Below, one piece after another: positions 37,801-45,468 of a DNA stretch of 64,000 nt. Under the pieces are notes generated by a model, which worked only from the letters and a program-made list of their open reading frames with translations, was not told the origin of the DNA and ran no database searches. The stretch's first letter is position 1; every line of letters begins with the position of its first letter. The stretch is from assembly GCF_035222275.1 (NCBI RefSeq), contig NC_085884.1, positions 3,472,001-3,536,000 on the forward strand, read 5' to 3'. The translations under genes were made by a program, and so were the position numbers. The stretch comes from Podospora bellae-mahoneyi (Eukaryota; Ascomycota; Sordariomycetes; Sordariales; Podosporaceae).

Positions 37801-39170
37801 CGCAACACTCGTTTGTGCGCAGCCTCCACATAAACGAGAGAGGTGCTCACTCTTGGACCAATCTGGGTGTTCTTGCACTCCTTCAAGGCGACCTCCAGCT
37901 TGCCAACGAGGTCTTTACCAAGGCCCAATCTGCCGATCCCGACTTTGCCCATGCCTGGCTTGGTCAGGGTCTTGTCGCTCTGCTCCTGGGTGATCAGAAG
38001 GAGGCTCGCGGCCTGTTCATCCACTCGATGGACATTTCTGAAGCATCCTCCCTCGCCACCAGACGTCTGTATTCCGTCTCGATGTTTGACCACATCCTGT
38101 CATCCCAATCCGACCTTCCCATCACTTCCCTGGTCCAGCCCGTTCTTGCTCTCGGCCAAATTCAGGGCCTCAAACCTCAAGATCTGGCCTACGGTCACCT
38201 CTCTGCCTTGTTCCAGGAACGAACCCAAGAATACCAACGGGCCGCCCACACCCTCGAAAACATCTGCACCCAAACCGAAGCAGAATACGAAGTCACCGAG
38301 TCCCCCCAAGCACTCAAGCACTTTTCCATTGCCAAAACCGACCTCGCCCGCGCTCTGTTGGCGCAAGGCCTCAACGTCGAAGCAATCGAAGCAGCTGAAA
38401 TGGCCATTCAACTCTCCAGCGACGAGTTCGACAGCGAGCTCACAGCCGGGGAACGTAAGCGGGTGCGCCTCTCTGCGCATGTGACTATGGGATTAGCGCA
38501 GTACCACCTCGACCACGTCGACGACGCCGTCGGCTCCTTTGAGCAGGCGATTCAAGAATCGGACGGCAACCCCGACGTTGCCTGTGTCCTGGCTCAGGTC
38601 CTTTGGGCAACCGGTAAGGATGACGCGCGTGAGAGGGCGAGAGATGTCCTGTTTGAAGTCATTGAGCAACACCCCAGCCACGTCCAGTCGGTCTGCTTGC
38701 TGGGCGTGATTGCGCTGTTGGATAAAGACGACGAGTCGCTTGAGGCTGTGGTGTCAGAGCTGCAGAATCTTCGGTCGAGTGATGAGGGGGTGTCTGCTGC
38801 AGAGCAGAGCCAGCTGGGCGAGGTTCTCAAGGCTGTGGCTGTGCTGGGCGCTGGTGGTGGTGGTGGTGGTGGTGGTGGTGGTGAGGAGGGCCAGGCGCAG
38901 GCGGATGTCATGTTCCATCCTTACTTGCCGCATGGGTGGGCGGAACTTGCTGGGCTGGAGGGGACGGCGGGGGATGGGGAGGGGGCGGCGGAGATGGCGT
39001 TGAGGGTTGCGATCAAGGGGGTTGCGCCGAGGGGGGATCTGCCGGCCGAGGAGCTGGCCAGGGCTTATGCCGGGACGGGCAAGGTGATGGATGCGCAAAC
39101 GGCGGTGATGGTGGCGCCTTGGGAGGGGGCGGGGTGGAGGAGTTTGGGGGATGTCATCATTCGTTCTTAG
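34878..39170 (+). CDS. ski3: Superkiller complex TPR protein Ski3
   Basis: Scaffold of the cytoplasmic Ski2-Ski3-Ski8 complex that feeds mRNA to the exosome for 3'-to-5' decay. It is a single exon of 1430 residues, within the usual Ski3 size range. Tetratricopeptide repeats run nearly end to end. The first pair is at ~5-75 (DDAREAANEVLQRDPKNYHAHIFLAFALD, written here as DDAREAANEV and DPKNYHAHIFLAFALD), and further clear units include FNLGWAEYRAHS-type helices near 910 and HSWTNLGVLALLQGDLQLAN near 990. An acidic insert lies at ~335-350. A run of about eleven glycines at ~1325-1335 is encoded by a GGT repeat (38850-38882) and splits the last repeats. The final 400 bases are G-rich. An AATAAA lies about 105 bp after the stop (39276). 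Confidence 0.93.
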   Translation: MSSTKAMLKSVNDFIKQSKWDDAREAANEVLQRDPKNYHAHIFLAFALDKKNMLEDAENIYLAATNIKPGDTQAWQGLIRLYQKQGNKKLKQYKHAAIKLGEIFRDTNEMFKFQDVVDKFVDHARTQGERLQYVDALDIQLPGSPLYEALEGRVPHPSKTYEIQAKIVEPEEKKRINTLIGERRTRIGARVSEVTLEVKREVYRQSKLGHIYRQLIDWTADDELRRTCEEKLLQYCYDRLLAWPPGEEKQQEMEVVRKLANDMVIIRHPFKFAWDIALNWQDHKEIKEWDVTILRQYCSFFPDSDLNRVIMGFLTSDISPFPKETPAQNDVTADGEPEDESEDDDAGGVPTTYVPLTEEDRLLMMTEGISSGDSLFAYRLMGEYYQHLEEHESNVELMRKAIDLLKTERTKTGLAFRNTGDAYSLYLGTALVFYQSPRHHQEAKSLFDGVLAHDPTSTPAMIGVGLIYEEEEEYDEAVGFLERALLGDPTNLRVKTEAAWVKALKGDFAAAKAELEACMPLLTEKGQNNKELLSQTKYRLGYCIWNLDTSRSARKSRSGAYNHFLESLKSNLNYAPAYTILGIYYADYAKDKKRARRCFQKAVELSPSEVLSAERLARSFADDGDWDRVELVAQRVVDSGKVKPPPGSKRKGISWPFSALGVAELNKQDYHKAIVSFQAALRISPNDYHSWVGLGESYHGSGRYIAATKALLNAQKLEESPDVEITGQETWFTRFILAEVKRELGDFDDAIDLYKQVLEDRPEEDGVAISLMQAIVDNALVSLDKGFFGKSIDHAVSALRFAVETPAAIKDTFNFWRAIADACSLFTSVQGRLSEFPRELVQGLLGSDEAAPEYQVLKDIDGVGTAVVSTNGIFHDNEKMGIDLTRAMHATILAHKRAVHLSANDIHAQAVAFYNLGWAEYRAHSCLPAHLRKKATRYLKAAISCFKRAIELEAGNSEFWNALGVVTSTVNPSVSQHSFVRSLHINERGAHSWTNLGVLALLQGDLQLANEVFTKAQSADPDFAHAWLGQGLVALLLGDQKEARGLFIHSMDISEASSLATRRLYSVSMFDHILSSQSDLPITSLVQPVLALGQIQGLKPQDLAYGHLSALFQERTQEYQRAAHTLENICTQTEAEYEVTESPQALKHFSIAKTDLARALLAQGLNVEAIEAAEMAIQLSSDEFDSELTAGERKRVRLSAHVTMGLAQYHLDHVDDAVGSFEQAIQESDGNPDVACVLAQVLWATGKDDARERARDVLFEVIEQHPSHVQSVCLLGVIALLDKDDESLEAVVSELQNLRSSDEGVSAAEQSQLGEVLKAVAVLGAGGGGGGGGGGEEGQAQADVMFHPYLPHGWAELAGLEGTAGDGEGAAEMALRVAIKGVAPRGDLPAEELARAYAGTGKVMDAQTAVMVAPWEGAGWRSLGDVIIRS
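38850..38882 (+). repeat. (GGT)n repeat inside ski3, encoding polyglycine
   Basis: An in-frame GGT trinucleotide tract of about ten units encodes a glycine loop between C-terminal TPR units of Ski3. Its length can change without a frameshift. Confidence 0.85.
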
Positions 39171-39394
39171 GGGACTATCTTGATGTTGGAGCGATGAGTT
39201 TGCGGTATGATCAAGGGCAGTTTTTGAGATGTCTAATGTTGGTTGATTCAACCAAAAAAACAAAAGAAAAAAAAGAATAAATCAAGTATCTTGTTCTTGC
39301 GCGTCTAGCAAAACGAAAAATGCAATGGGTATCTCTAGTCTTTTTTTTTTCCCCTGCCTCGCTTGCCCCTTTTCCATCAATAATTTCATCCAAA

Positions 39395-40252
39395 CTAATC
39401 ACTCCCCTCCTCACCATTGTCCCCCCCCTTTAAAATCCCATCCCCTTCTCTCAACAACTCCCTGACCTCTTTCCCGCCCACCCCCATCTCCTGCCATTTG
39501 ACCAACAACCTCCTCGGTAGTTCCCACTCCTTCTCCGCTTGCGGCCTATCCCCCTGCTGCACAAACCCCCTCATCCTCTCCATCCCCCTATAAACCTCCC
39601 TCACCAACTCTTTCGTCCTCTTTTTTCTATCCGCCATCCCACCACCCCCTTGTTGTCTGCCCTGCTCCCCACCACAATGCTCCCTCATCTCCTCCCTCAA
39701 CCCCCTAGCCATGTCGTACACCCTCCCCACAACAAGATCTATCGTGCCCGCCATTGGGTTTAACGGATCCATCGTTGTTCTCATTTTGCGGATTGTTTCA
39801 GTGGCGGTAATGAGCTTGGAGTAGTTGTCGTAGACTAGCGCTTTTTTTTCGGCGTCGAGGGCGCGGATTTCCGAGAGGAGGCGGGTGTATGTTTGGAGGA
39901 GGGAGGAGAGGGAGGAGGACTCGAGGAGGGAGGTTAGGTACTGCGTGGGGGAGAAGGAGGGGGAGTCGAGGATTGAGGCGGGGGTTGATGCTGGCGGGGG
40001 GGAGGGGGGGGAGGAGGTGGTGGTGGTTGTTATAGAAGGGACAGTGGTGCGGAGGTTGTAGTATTCGCGGAGGGCGGCGCGGGAGCGTTTGGGGGGTTGG
40101 TTGGTGGGGATGGAGAGGTTGGGGGAGCTGGGGAGGGAGGTGGAGGTGGGGTTGATGTCGAGAGAGGGGCGGGCGGAGGTGGTGGGGGTGTAGAGGTTTG
40201 AGGAGGAGGGGATTCGACGGGGGGGGTCGCGGGGGGTGGCTATTGTTGACAT
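39395..40252 (-). CDS. vps51: GARP complex subunit Vps51
   Basis: Small subunit of the GARP tether that captures endosome-derived vesicles at the trans-Golgi. It is a single exon of 285 residues. After a Ser/Pro/Thr-rich N-terminus (~1-60) comes the Vps51/Vps67 signature: ALREYYNLR at ~60, then a coiled-coil region with LLSEIRALDAEKKALVYDNY and ITATETIRKMRTTMDPL (~115-170). The C-terminal half is helical and less conserved. The coding strand is C-rich in the first half and G-rich in the second. The 3' end faces ski3, with 224 bp between stop codons. Divergent with rmi1. Confidence 0.88.
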   Translation of the reverse strand: MSTIATPRDPPRRIPSSSNLYTPTTSARPSLDINPTSTSLPSSPNLSIPTNQPPKRSRAALREYYNLRTTVPSITTTTTSSPPSPPPASTPASILDSPSFSPTQYLTSLLESSSLSSLLQTYTRLLSEIRALDAEKKALVYDNYSKLITATETIRKMRTTMDPLNPMAGTIDLVVGRVYDMARGLREEMREHCGGEQGRQQGGGGMADRKKRTKELVREVYRGMERMRGFVQQGDRPQAEKEWELPRRLLVKWQEMGVGGKEVRELLREGDGILKGGDNGEEGSD

Positions 40253-40810
40253 TGTGGGGATGGATTGGTGGTGGTGGTGGTTCTATTGGTGATGGGTGGC
40301 GTCGGGTGTGGTGGTGTCGGGTGTGGTGGTGTCGGGTGTGGTGGTGTCGGGTGTGGTGGTGGCGGGTGTGTTAGTGCTGGGAATAGGTAGTTGTGGGTGA
40401 TGGGAATAGTTGAGGTTGATGAGGCTGACAGAGTCGTGTTTGGTTGATGAAGGGTTGAATTGACGTCGTGTCTCTTGGAAAGTGGGCGGATCCTTCCCGA
40501 GGGAGTGGGACCGCGCTAATTCCCCGCGGATGCAGGGGTCTTTTTTAGCGGCTGACCTTGTAACGACAGTGGGTCTCGATGCTGAGCTTCAACAACTTCA
40601 GTTGAGAAACCGAGATGATGGGATGGGGAGTCATCTGAATTTGACGAGAGCATTGTGAGATTAAATCACGGGAAGAAGAGTTTCTTTGTTCGCTTTGGGT
40701 AAGAGGAAATCCATATCGAGGATTGCTGTGAACTAAAAGTATACCTATTCACTACCTATCCTTCAATACAAACACCCTATGAGAGTAACGCGAACTAATA
40801 TTATTTAACT
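40253..40810. promoter_or_regulatory. Divergent promoter region vps51/rmi1
   Basis: This 558-bp head-to-head spacer contains the 15-bp minisatellite at 40301-40375 close to the vps51 start. The half nearer rmi1 is AT-richer. No gene was found. Confidence 0.6.
40301..40375. repeat. 15-bp minisatellite, five units
   Basis: Four identical tandem copies of a 15-bp unit (GTCGGGTGTGGTGGT) are followed by a degenerate fifth. The array starts 49 bp upstream of the vps51 start codon, so it probably lies in that gene's 5' leader or core promoter. Confidence 0.92.
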
Positions 40811-42382
40811 ATGGCTCCAGAACCAGGTCGGTCCCGCAACAATCGACGATTCTATCCTTATGGGAGTTCTTATGTAGATTCCCCGCTCAAATTTCTGAGG
40901 CGACCTACTGATCCGAATGTTCGGTCGCTCTCAGCAGCAGATTCTGGCAGCGAGGATCAGCAGGACGATAGCACGCTTTCTTCTCTTGCGGACAGTGTAC
41001 TATTTGAGAGCGACTCAAACGACGAGGCCTCTCATCTAGACGACCATAGCGATACAGAAGAGTCCCACGAGCTGGGGTCTTCTTCCAATCCCATCGACCT
41101 GGCTAATCTCCTTAATAATTCCCAGACGCCACCTGGCAAGAGTGTCGCCGGCAAGACCGTTTCACGGTTCAAAGTTGCCCCTCAGCCCAATTTTGGCAAT
41201 CAAAAGTCAAAAAGAGGTGGGACACAGTCTGCGAAAGCTCCGGTCGCCCCAAACGTGATCCAGCCTCGGCAACGCTCTCACTCAGACCTCATCAGCCACA
41301 ACCCAGCAGAGCCCAAGGCAGCAGCATCCCGGAATCACAGCAATCAAAACCATACAGATTCTCAAGGCACAAATCCCACCAAAGAAAACAAGATCACACT
41401 CCGGGTCCCTCCCCACAACCACCCAAGGACGACCGTTACCAATATCTCACCTCGATCTGCTCCACAGCAGAATCGCACCAGCCAACCGGACACTTTACCC
41501 CCTATGACCCCCCAAAAGCGACCCCCAACCCAACCCGTTCCTCACGACCGTCCCACCCAGCAACGCCGGCTCATGGCCCCCCCTCCCGCAGCACCATCCA
41601 CTATCGGACCCAGCAGCCCACCTACCAACGTGCCCCGGCCCCCTCAAAACAACCAAATGGACCTCTCCCTCCAACTCCAAACCGCCCTCTCCACCACCGC
41701 CCTCCCCTTCCCCTCCCTCCCCTTCCTAACCCGCCTAGTCCAATCCCGCAACCCCCCTCCCCCCTTCCCCTCTTTATTGGCAACCACCCGCGCGAGAATA
41801 TTATCCTCAGACATCACCACCGACATCCTCGACCCATCCTACATCAATTCCCACTCCCTCCCCCCTGAGATATCCAACCCTCTCACAAAGTCTGCCACCT
41901 TGTCTCACGACGTGGTGGTTCAAGTGTTGGATATCATCAACATCTCCAAGTCAAAGTGGGAGCAAGTGGAGGAGTTGGAAGCCAAGGCTCGGGGTGAGGA
42001 GAAGAGGGGGAGGGAGGTTGTCAGGTTGCCTACCGCGAGGGGGGATGGGGAGGTTGATCAAGGGACGCAGGCGGGGACACAGTTCCAGACGCAGCAGAGG
42101 GGAGAAGGGAAAGCAACGCATAGAATTCTTTTTCAGGATCCAAAAGGGGGAAAGATTTACGGGCTGGAATTGGTCAGGGTGGAGAAGCTTGGTGTGGGGA
42201 AGACGAATATAGGGGAGAAGTGGCTGTTGAAAAAGGGAACGAGCGTGAGCAGGGGGGTGGTGATGCTCGAGCCGGGGAGGTGTGAGTGTTTGGGTGGGAA
42301 GGTGGAGGTTTGGAATCGGGCGTGGAATGAAGGGCGGTTGGAGAGGTTGAGGGGGGAGGCGACTGGGGAGGGCACTGGTTAG
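40811..42382 (+). CDS. rmi1: Rmi1-like OB-fold protein with long N-terminal extension
   Basis: Predicted partner of the RecQ helicase-Top3 complex that dissolves recombination intermediates. It is one open frame of 523 residues. The Rmi1 part is the C-terminal ~241 residues: a helical start (LQTALSTTALPFPSLPFLTRLV), cut here as PFPSLPFLTRLVQ; an ILDIINIS-like linker; and the OB-fold signature RILFQDPKGGKIYGLEL, with RGVVMLEPGRCECLGGKV at the end. A methionine at 41657 sits exactly where typical fungal Rmi1 proteins begin. The 282 residues before it are disordered, rich in Ser, Asn, Gln and Pro, with an acidic patch at ~55-90; they are unusual for the family. Either the gene starts at 40811 as one long protein, or the upstream part is a separate or leader reading frame. 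Confidence 0.75.
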   Translation: MAPEPGRSRNNRRFYPYGSSYVDSPLKFLRRPTDPNVRSLSAADSGSEDQQDDSTLSSLADSVLFESDSNDEASHLDDHSDTEESHELGSSSNPIDLANLLNNSQTPPGKSVAGKTVSRFKVAPQPNFGNQKSKRGGTQSAKAPVAPNVIQPRQRSHSDLISHNPAEPKAAASRNHSNQNHTDSQGTNPTKENKITLRVPPHNHPRTTVTNISPRSAPQQNRTSQPDTLPPMTPQKRPPTQPVPHDRPTQQRRLMAPPPAAPSTIGPSSPPTNVPRPPQNNQMDLSLQLQTALSTTALPFPSLPFLTRLVQSRNPPPPFPSLLATTRARILSSDITTDILDPSYINSHSLPPEISNPLTKSATLSHDVVVQVLDIINISKSKWEQVEELEAKARGEEKRGREVVRLPTARGDGEVDQGTQAGTQFQTQQRGEGKATHRILFQDPKGGKIYGLELVRVEKLGVGKTNIGEKWLLKKGTSVSRGVVMLEPGRCECLGGKVEVWNRAWNEGRLERLRGEATGEGTG

Positions 42383-42737
42383 GATCGGAGTTCAAAAGGG
42401 GTGGGGGGGAAGCTGGGGTTGTTGGTACTGCAGCTCAGTACAATGTGTAGTAGCCGTTAATTTATATCCTTTCAAAAGAGGAACTAGGCATATCAAGTAT
42501 ATTTTGGGGTTTATCAGCCATCTAGCTATCTTTCAAGGTCTATTAGCCACTTCTGAAAGGATTTCGAGCATCTTTAAAGGCTTATTGACCATCCTTTGAG
42601 GCATAGTTTAGGGTACTATCATACGTCAGCTTACCTTGCAGTGCCAGTTACTTTTTGTCCACAGCGAAGCGCACTGATGGCTGCTGAACCTGCGGTTGCT
42701 GCAGCTCCGGTAGGTCCCCCACCCCGCGGCCGGCCAC
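42383..42737. other. Convergent spacer rmi1/nif3 with 21-bp repeats
   Basis: This AT-rich spacer between two converging genes is mostly occupied by the 21-bp periodic repeat listed separately. The remainder (42620-42737) shows nothing recognisable. Confidence 0.6.
42499..42611. repeat. 21-bp periodic repeat, locus 1
   Basis: About five degenerate units of 21 bp share a core like ATCTTTNAAGGNCTATT followed by a four-base RNCC-type end. Aligned units start at 42528, 42549, 42570 and 42591, plus one at 42499 separated by an 8-bp spacer. The same unit occurs at 45000-45104. Confidence 0.75.
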
Positions 42738-43792
42738 CTAAACCGTCTGCATCCTCATATCACTCGGCAAATCCTCAACATCCACTATCTGGAAGGGATC
42801 CTGATCCTCCTCGCTAATCAACACCTCCAGCCCCTCCACCTCCTTCAGCTCCTCCTCCAACTGTCCCTTGAGGACATCCCTCAAGAAAGCCCTCTCCGAA
42901 TTACTGTGAAACACACTGATCACCGCCTTCCCCTCCATGACAAGCTTGAGCGCAGGATGGTGCGACATCTCGCCGGTAACAATCAGATCAGCGTCCTTGA
43001 CACCGGCCAGTACGCTCTCCCCGCTCCCTGGGCAGACAGCCACTGTCTTGACCATGAACTCCCCTTCTGATTTGGGGCGGGCGACCATGACGTGTTTTAG
43101 GCCGCCGAGGCCTTTGGCGTAGAGCTTTACTAGTTCTCCAAGGCCGGCTGGTTTGGAGAGTTGGACTTTTCGGCCGTAACCAGCGCCGGCGAATTTCTCG
43201 GGGAGGGAGGAGGCGTCGACTGGGGTTACGGTGGAGATGGTGGTGGTGCGGTCTGGGAGGGAGGAGAGCATCTGGGCGAGCCAGTCGGCCATGCCACCTG
43301 GGGCGGCGTCGATGGCTGTATGGGGGGAGTAAACGGCGATGTTGTGTTGGGCCAGCAGCAAAATAATGCGCTGTTGGGGGTCGGCCAGGGTGATGGACTT
43401 GAGGCCGCGGAAGATGAAAGGGTGGTAGGAGACTATTACAGAGGCTTTGCGGGAAATGGCCTCTTGGGCGACCGCGGGAGTGAGGTCGTTTGTGAGGAGG
43501 ACCACAGGGGAGGTGGTTGTAGCTGTGGAAGGGGTGGTGAAGTTTTCTTGGAGGAGGCCAACGTTGTCCCAGTTGCGGTCGGCAAGAGACTCAGGGTACC
43601 TGCAGTCCCGTTAGTATTTATACATTGAATAAACAAAAAGAAGACTTACAAGGCCTGCATGGCCTTGACGACTCGCTCAGTAAAGGCAGGGCGCTGCATG
43701 GCGGCCATGGTGAAGGTTCTCGGTTGGGTAGAGTTGGCAAAGGACGAAATGAGTCTTGGTGTTGTTCTGAGGAGAGAAGAAGTGAAGTTCAT
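42738..43792 (-). CDS. nif3: NIF3-family metal-binding protein
   Basis: Member of the conserved NIF3/YbgI/DUF34 family, whose exact biochemical role is not settled. 334 residues from two exons (43792-43650 and 43599-42738); the 49-bp intron has GTAAGT donor, CTAAC branch and CAG acceptor, giving MQALYPESLADRNWDNVG. The first ~28 residues (LLRTTPRLISSF) lack acids and could direct import to mitochondria; a second ATG at residue 29 would give a cytosolic form. Conserved metal-site regions are visible: SYHPFIFRGLKSI, HTAIDAAPGG, GEMSHH and FHSNSERAFL. Near the C-terminus it is Glu/Asp-rich. It is divergent with the BolA-type gene, 282 bp between start codons. Confidence 0.93.
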
Positions 43793-44074
43793 CTGTGACT
43801 GAGCTTTTGTTGATGAGATTTGGTAGCGAGAGTGAGGTCACTGGTGAAATGCTTACAGTGTAAGAGCTTCAGTGAGAGACAGACAGTGAGAAGGTAGAGA
43901 GGTGGAGAGGTGGGGTGAAAGGTGAACGAACGAACCAAGGCAAACTGAATGCTGGATGGGAGCAATTCCACACACAAAACCCCAACCCTTATTCGGTCTT
44001 GCCAAGCATAACATGGCGGGGCAGTCACAAAGTCTGAGCAACATCACTATTCTTCATCGACAGAAACACACACC
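43793..44074. promoter_or_regulatory. Bidirectional promoter nif3/fra2
   Basis: Only 282 bp separate the two outward-facing start codons, so the genes must share one compact promoter region. No clear TATA box is seen. Confidence 0.7.
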
Positions 44075-44495
44075 ATGGCCCAGTCGATCACCGAAGACTC
44101 CGTAAGGGCGGCCCTCACCGACCGCCTCAAGGCCTCTCATGTCGAGGTTCAGGACATGTCCGGTATGCCCGCTGCTTTCCTCTGTCACATGCCCCTGACG
44201 TCATTTTCAGTTGAGAATGAAATCCCAGATGCTGACACAGTTTGAATCACAAGGTGGCTGCGGGCAAGCCTTCACATCGTTGATTGTCTCGCCCGAGTTT
44301 GTGGGCAAGAACTCGCTAAAGAGGCATCGGCTGGTCAATGCCGCCCTCAAAGACGAAATCGCGCAGATACACGCCTGGAGCGCGAAGTGTCAGACACCGG
44401 AGGAATATGAAAAGGAAAAGGCAGCGACAGGAGGGAACGACGGGCCGCCGTTGGATGGGACGGCAGGAGGGGAGGTGACGGGCGTCAGTCAGTAG
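44075..44495 (+). CDS. fra2: BolA-like protein, Fra2/Bol2 type
   Basis: Small BolA-fold protein of 109 residues from two exons (44075-44162 and 44254-44495). The 91-bp intron starts GTATGC and ends CACAAG, and the join gives EVQDMSGGCGQAF. The region GGCGQAFTSLIVSPEF, then KRHRLVNAALKDEIAQIHAW and KCQTPEEY, matches Fra2/Bol2, which with monothiol glutaredoxins carries a [2Fe-2S] cluster and signals iron status. The invariant His of the RHRLVN motif and the cysteine in the GGCG loop are present. The N-terminus has no evident import signal, which favours the cytosolic form over mitochondrial Bol1/Bol3. The AAG acceptor is less common than CAG; alternative upstream acceptors would break the conserved GGCG segment. 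Confidence 0.88.
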
Positions 44496-45468
44496 GAGGG
44501 CGAGGCTTTTGGGGGCGGTAGAGCAAGGCGTTCTGGCCGGGTTTGATACACCATTGGTATAAACATTTTGTTTCATGATTATTTCTTGTTTCTCCAACAA
44601 TGACAGCCTTGGCAGATCGCGTGAGAGAGGGGTTGGGACGAAGGCTGAAGGGGCTGCTTTCCCAAATAGGAGGTCGGTGGAAGAAGGTGTGTCACACACA
44701 CCTCAGGCTCCCCCATGGGATGACTACTTTCCAAACTTTCTTCATCTTTGGCTCTCGATAGTGCGTATTTACTTCAACTCGCATCAATTTACCTCGAATC
44801 TATCAGTTCAGGAAGTTTGAGCTTCATCATGTGATACTCTGGCTCAAAGACTCCATCTGGCCGGGCGCTTGCCGTCAGTAGCCGCCAAGTACATTTTGTA
44901 CAGCCTCACTTGGAGATCACCAACATTTGGCTGATGCCACCCACACACCCTGCCCATAAAATAATTGAGACACCAAAGTAAGTTAACCCATATCATGCTA
45001 TGAACTATACCTCAAAAGAAAATTTAATAGGCCTTTAAACGATCTTTCAAGGCCTGTTAACTGTCTTTGAAGGCCTATGGACTATCCTCCAACCCATGTT
45101 AACCTACTTTTAGTGTCTTATTATTTTGTGGTGAGGGTGCCACACAATTACGACGACCTCCATTACGGCTGGATTGTTTCAAAGACTGCCATTGGCTGCT
45201 GTCCCACGTTTTCCATCCAATGTTTGGTTTCATCACCCACGCCGGCTTGCTACTGCATTATCCCGTCGATGGAGGGCGGACGAGGCTGGGAGGGAGCCAT
45301 GCTGACCATGACTGACCGGTTTGAGCAGATGTGAAGGGGATCCTGACCACAATAAATGGCCGTCTTTTCACGATGGTATGCTTGGAGTACGTGGTATTCT
45401 CTCATGTTCCAACTTGAGCTATCCGCTCACTCGGTCTGTTAACAGCACCCTGATCACTACTGCGAAAC
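44496..45468. other. Intergenic region with second 21-bp repeat locus
   Basis: This region between two same-direction genes contains the 21-bp repeat at 45000-45104. I saw no credible gene in the rest; the final ~100 bp before 45469 is the likely promoter and leader of the CorA-like gene. Confidence 0.55.
45000..45104. repeat. 21-bp periodic repeat, locus 2
   Basis: Five consecutive 21-bp blocks start at 45000, 45021, 45042, 45063 and 45084; the best two begin ATCTTTCAAGGCCTG and GTCTTTGAAGGCCTA. They share their core and their period with the array at 42499-42611, on the same strand. Confidence 0.78.
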
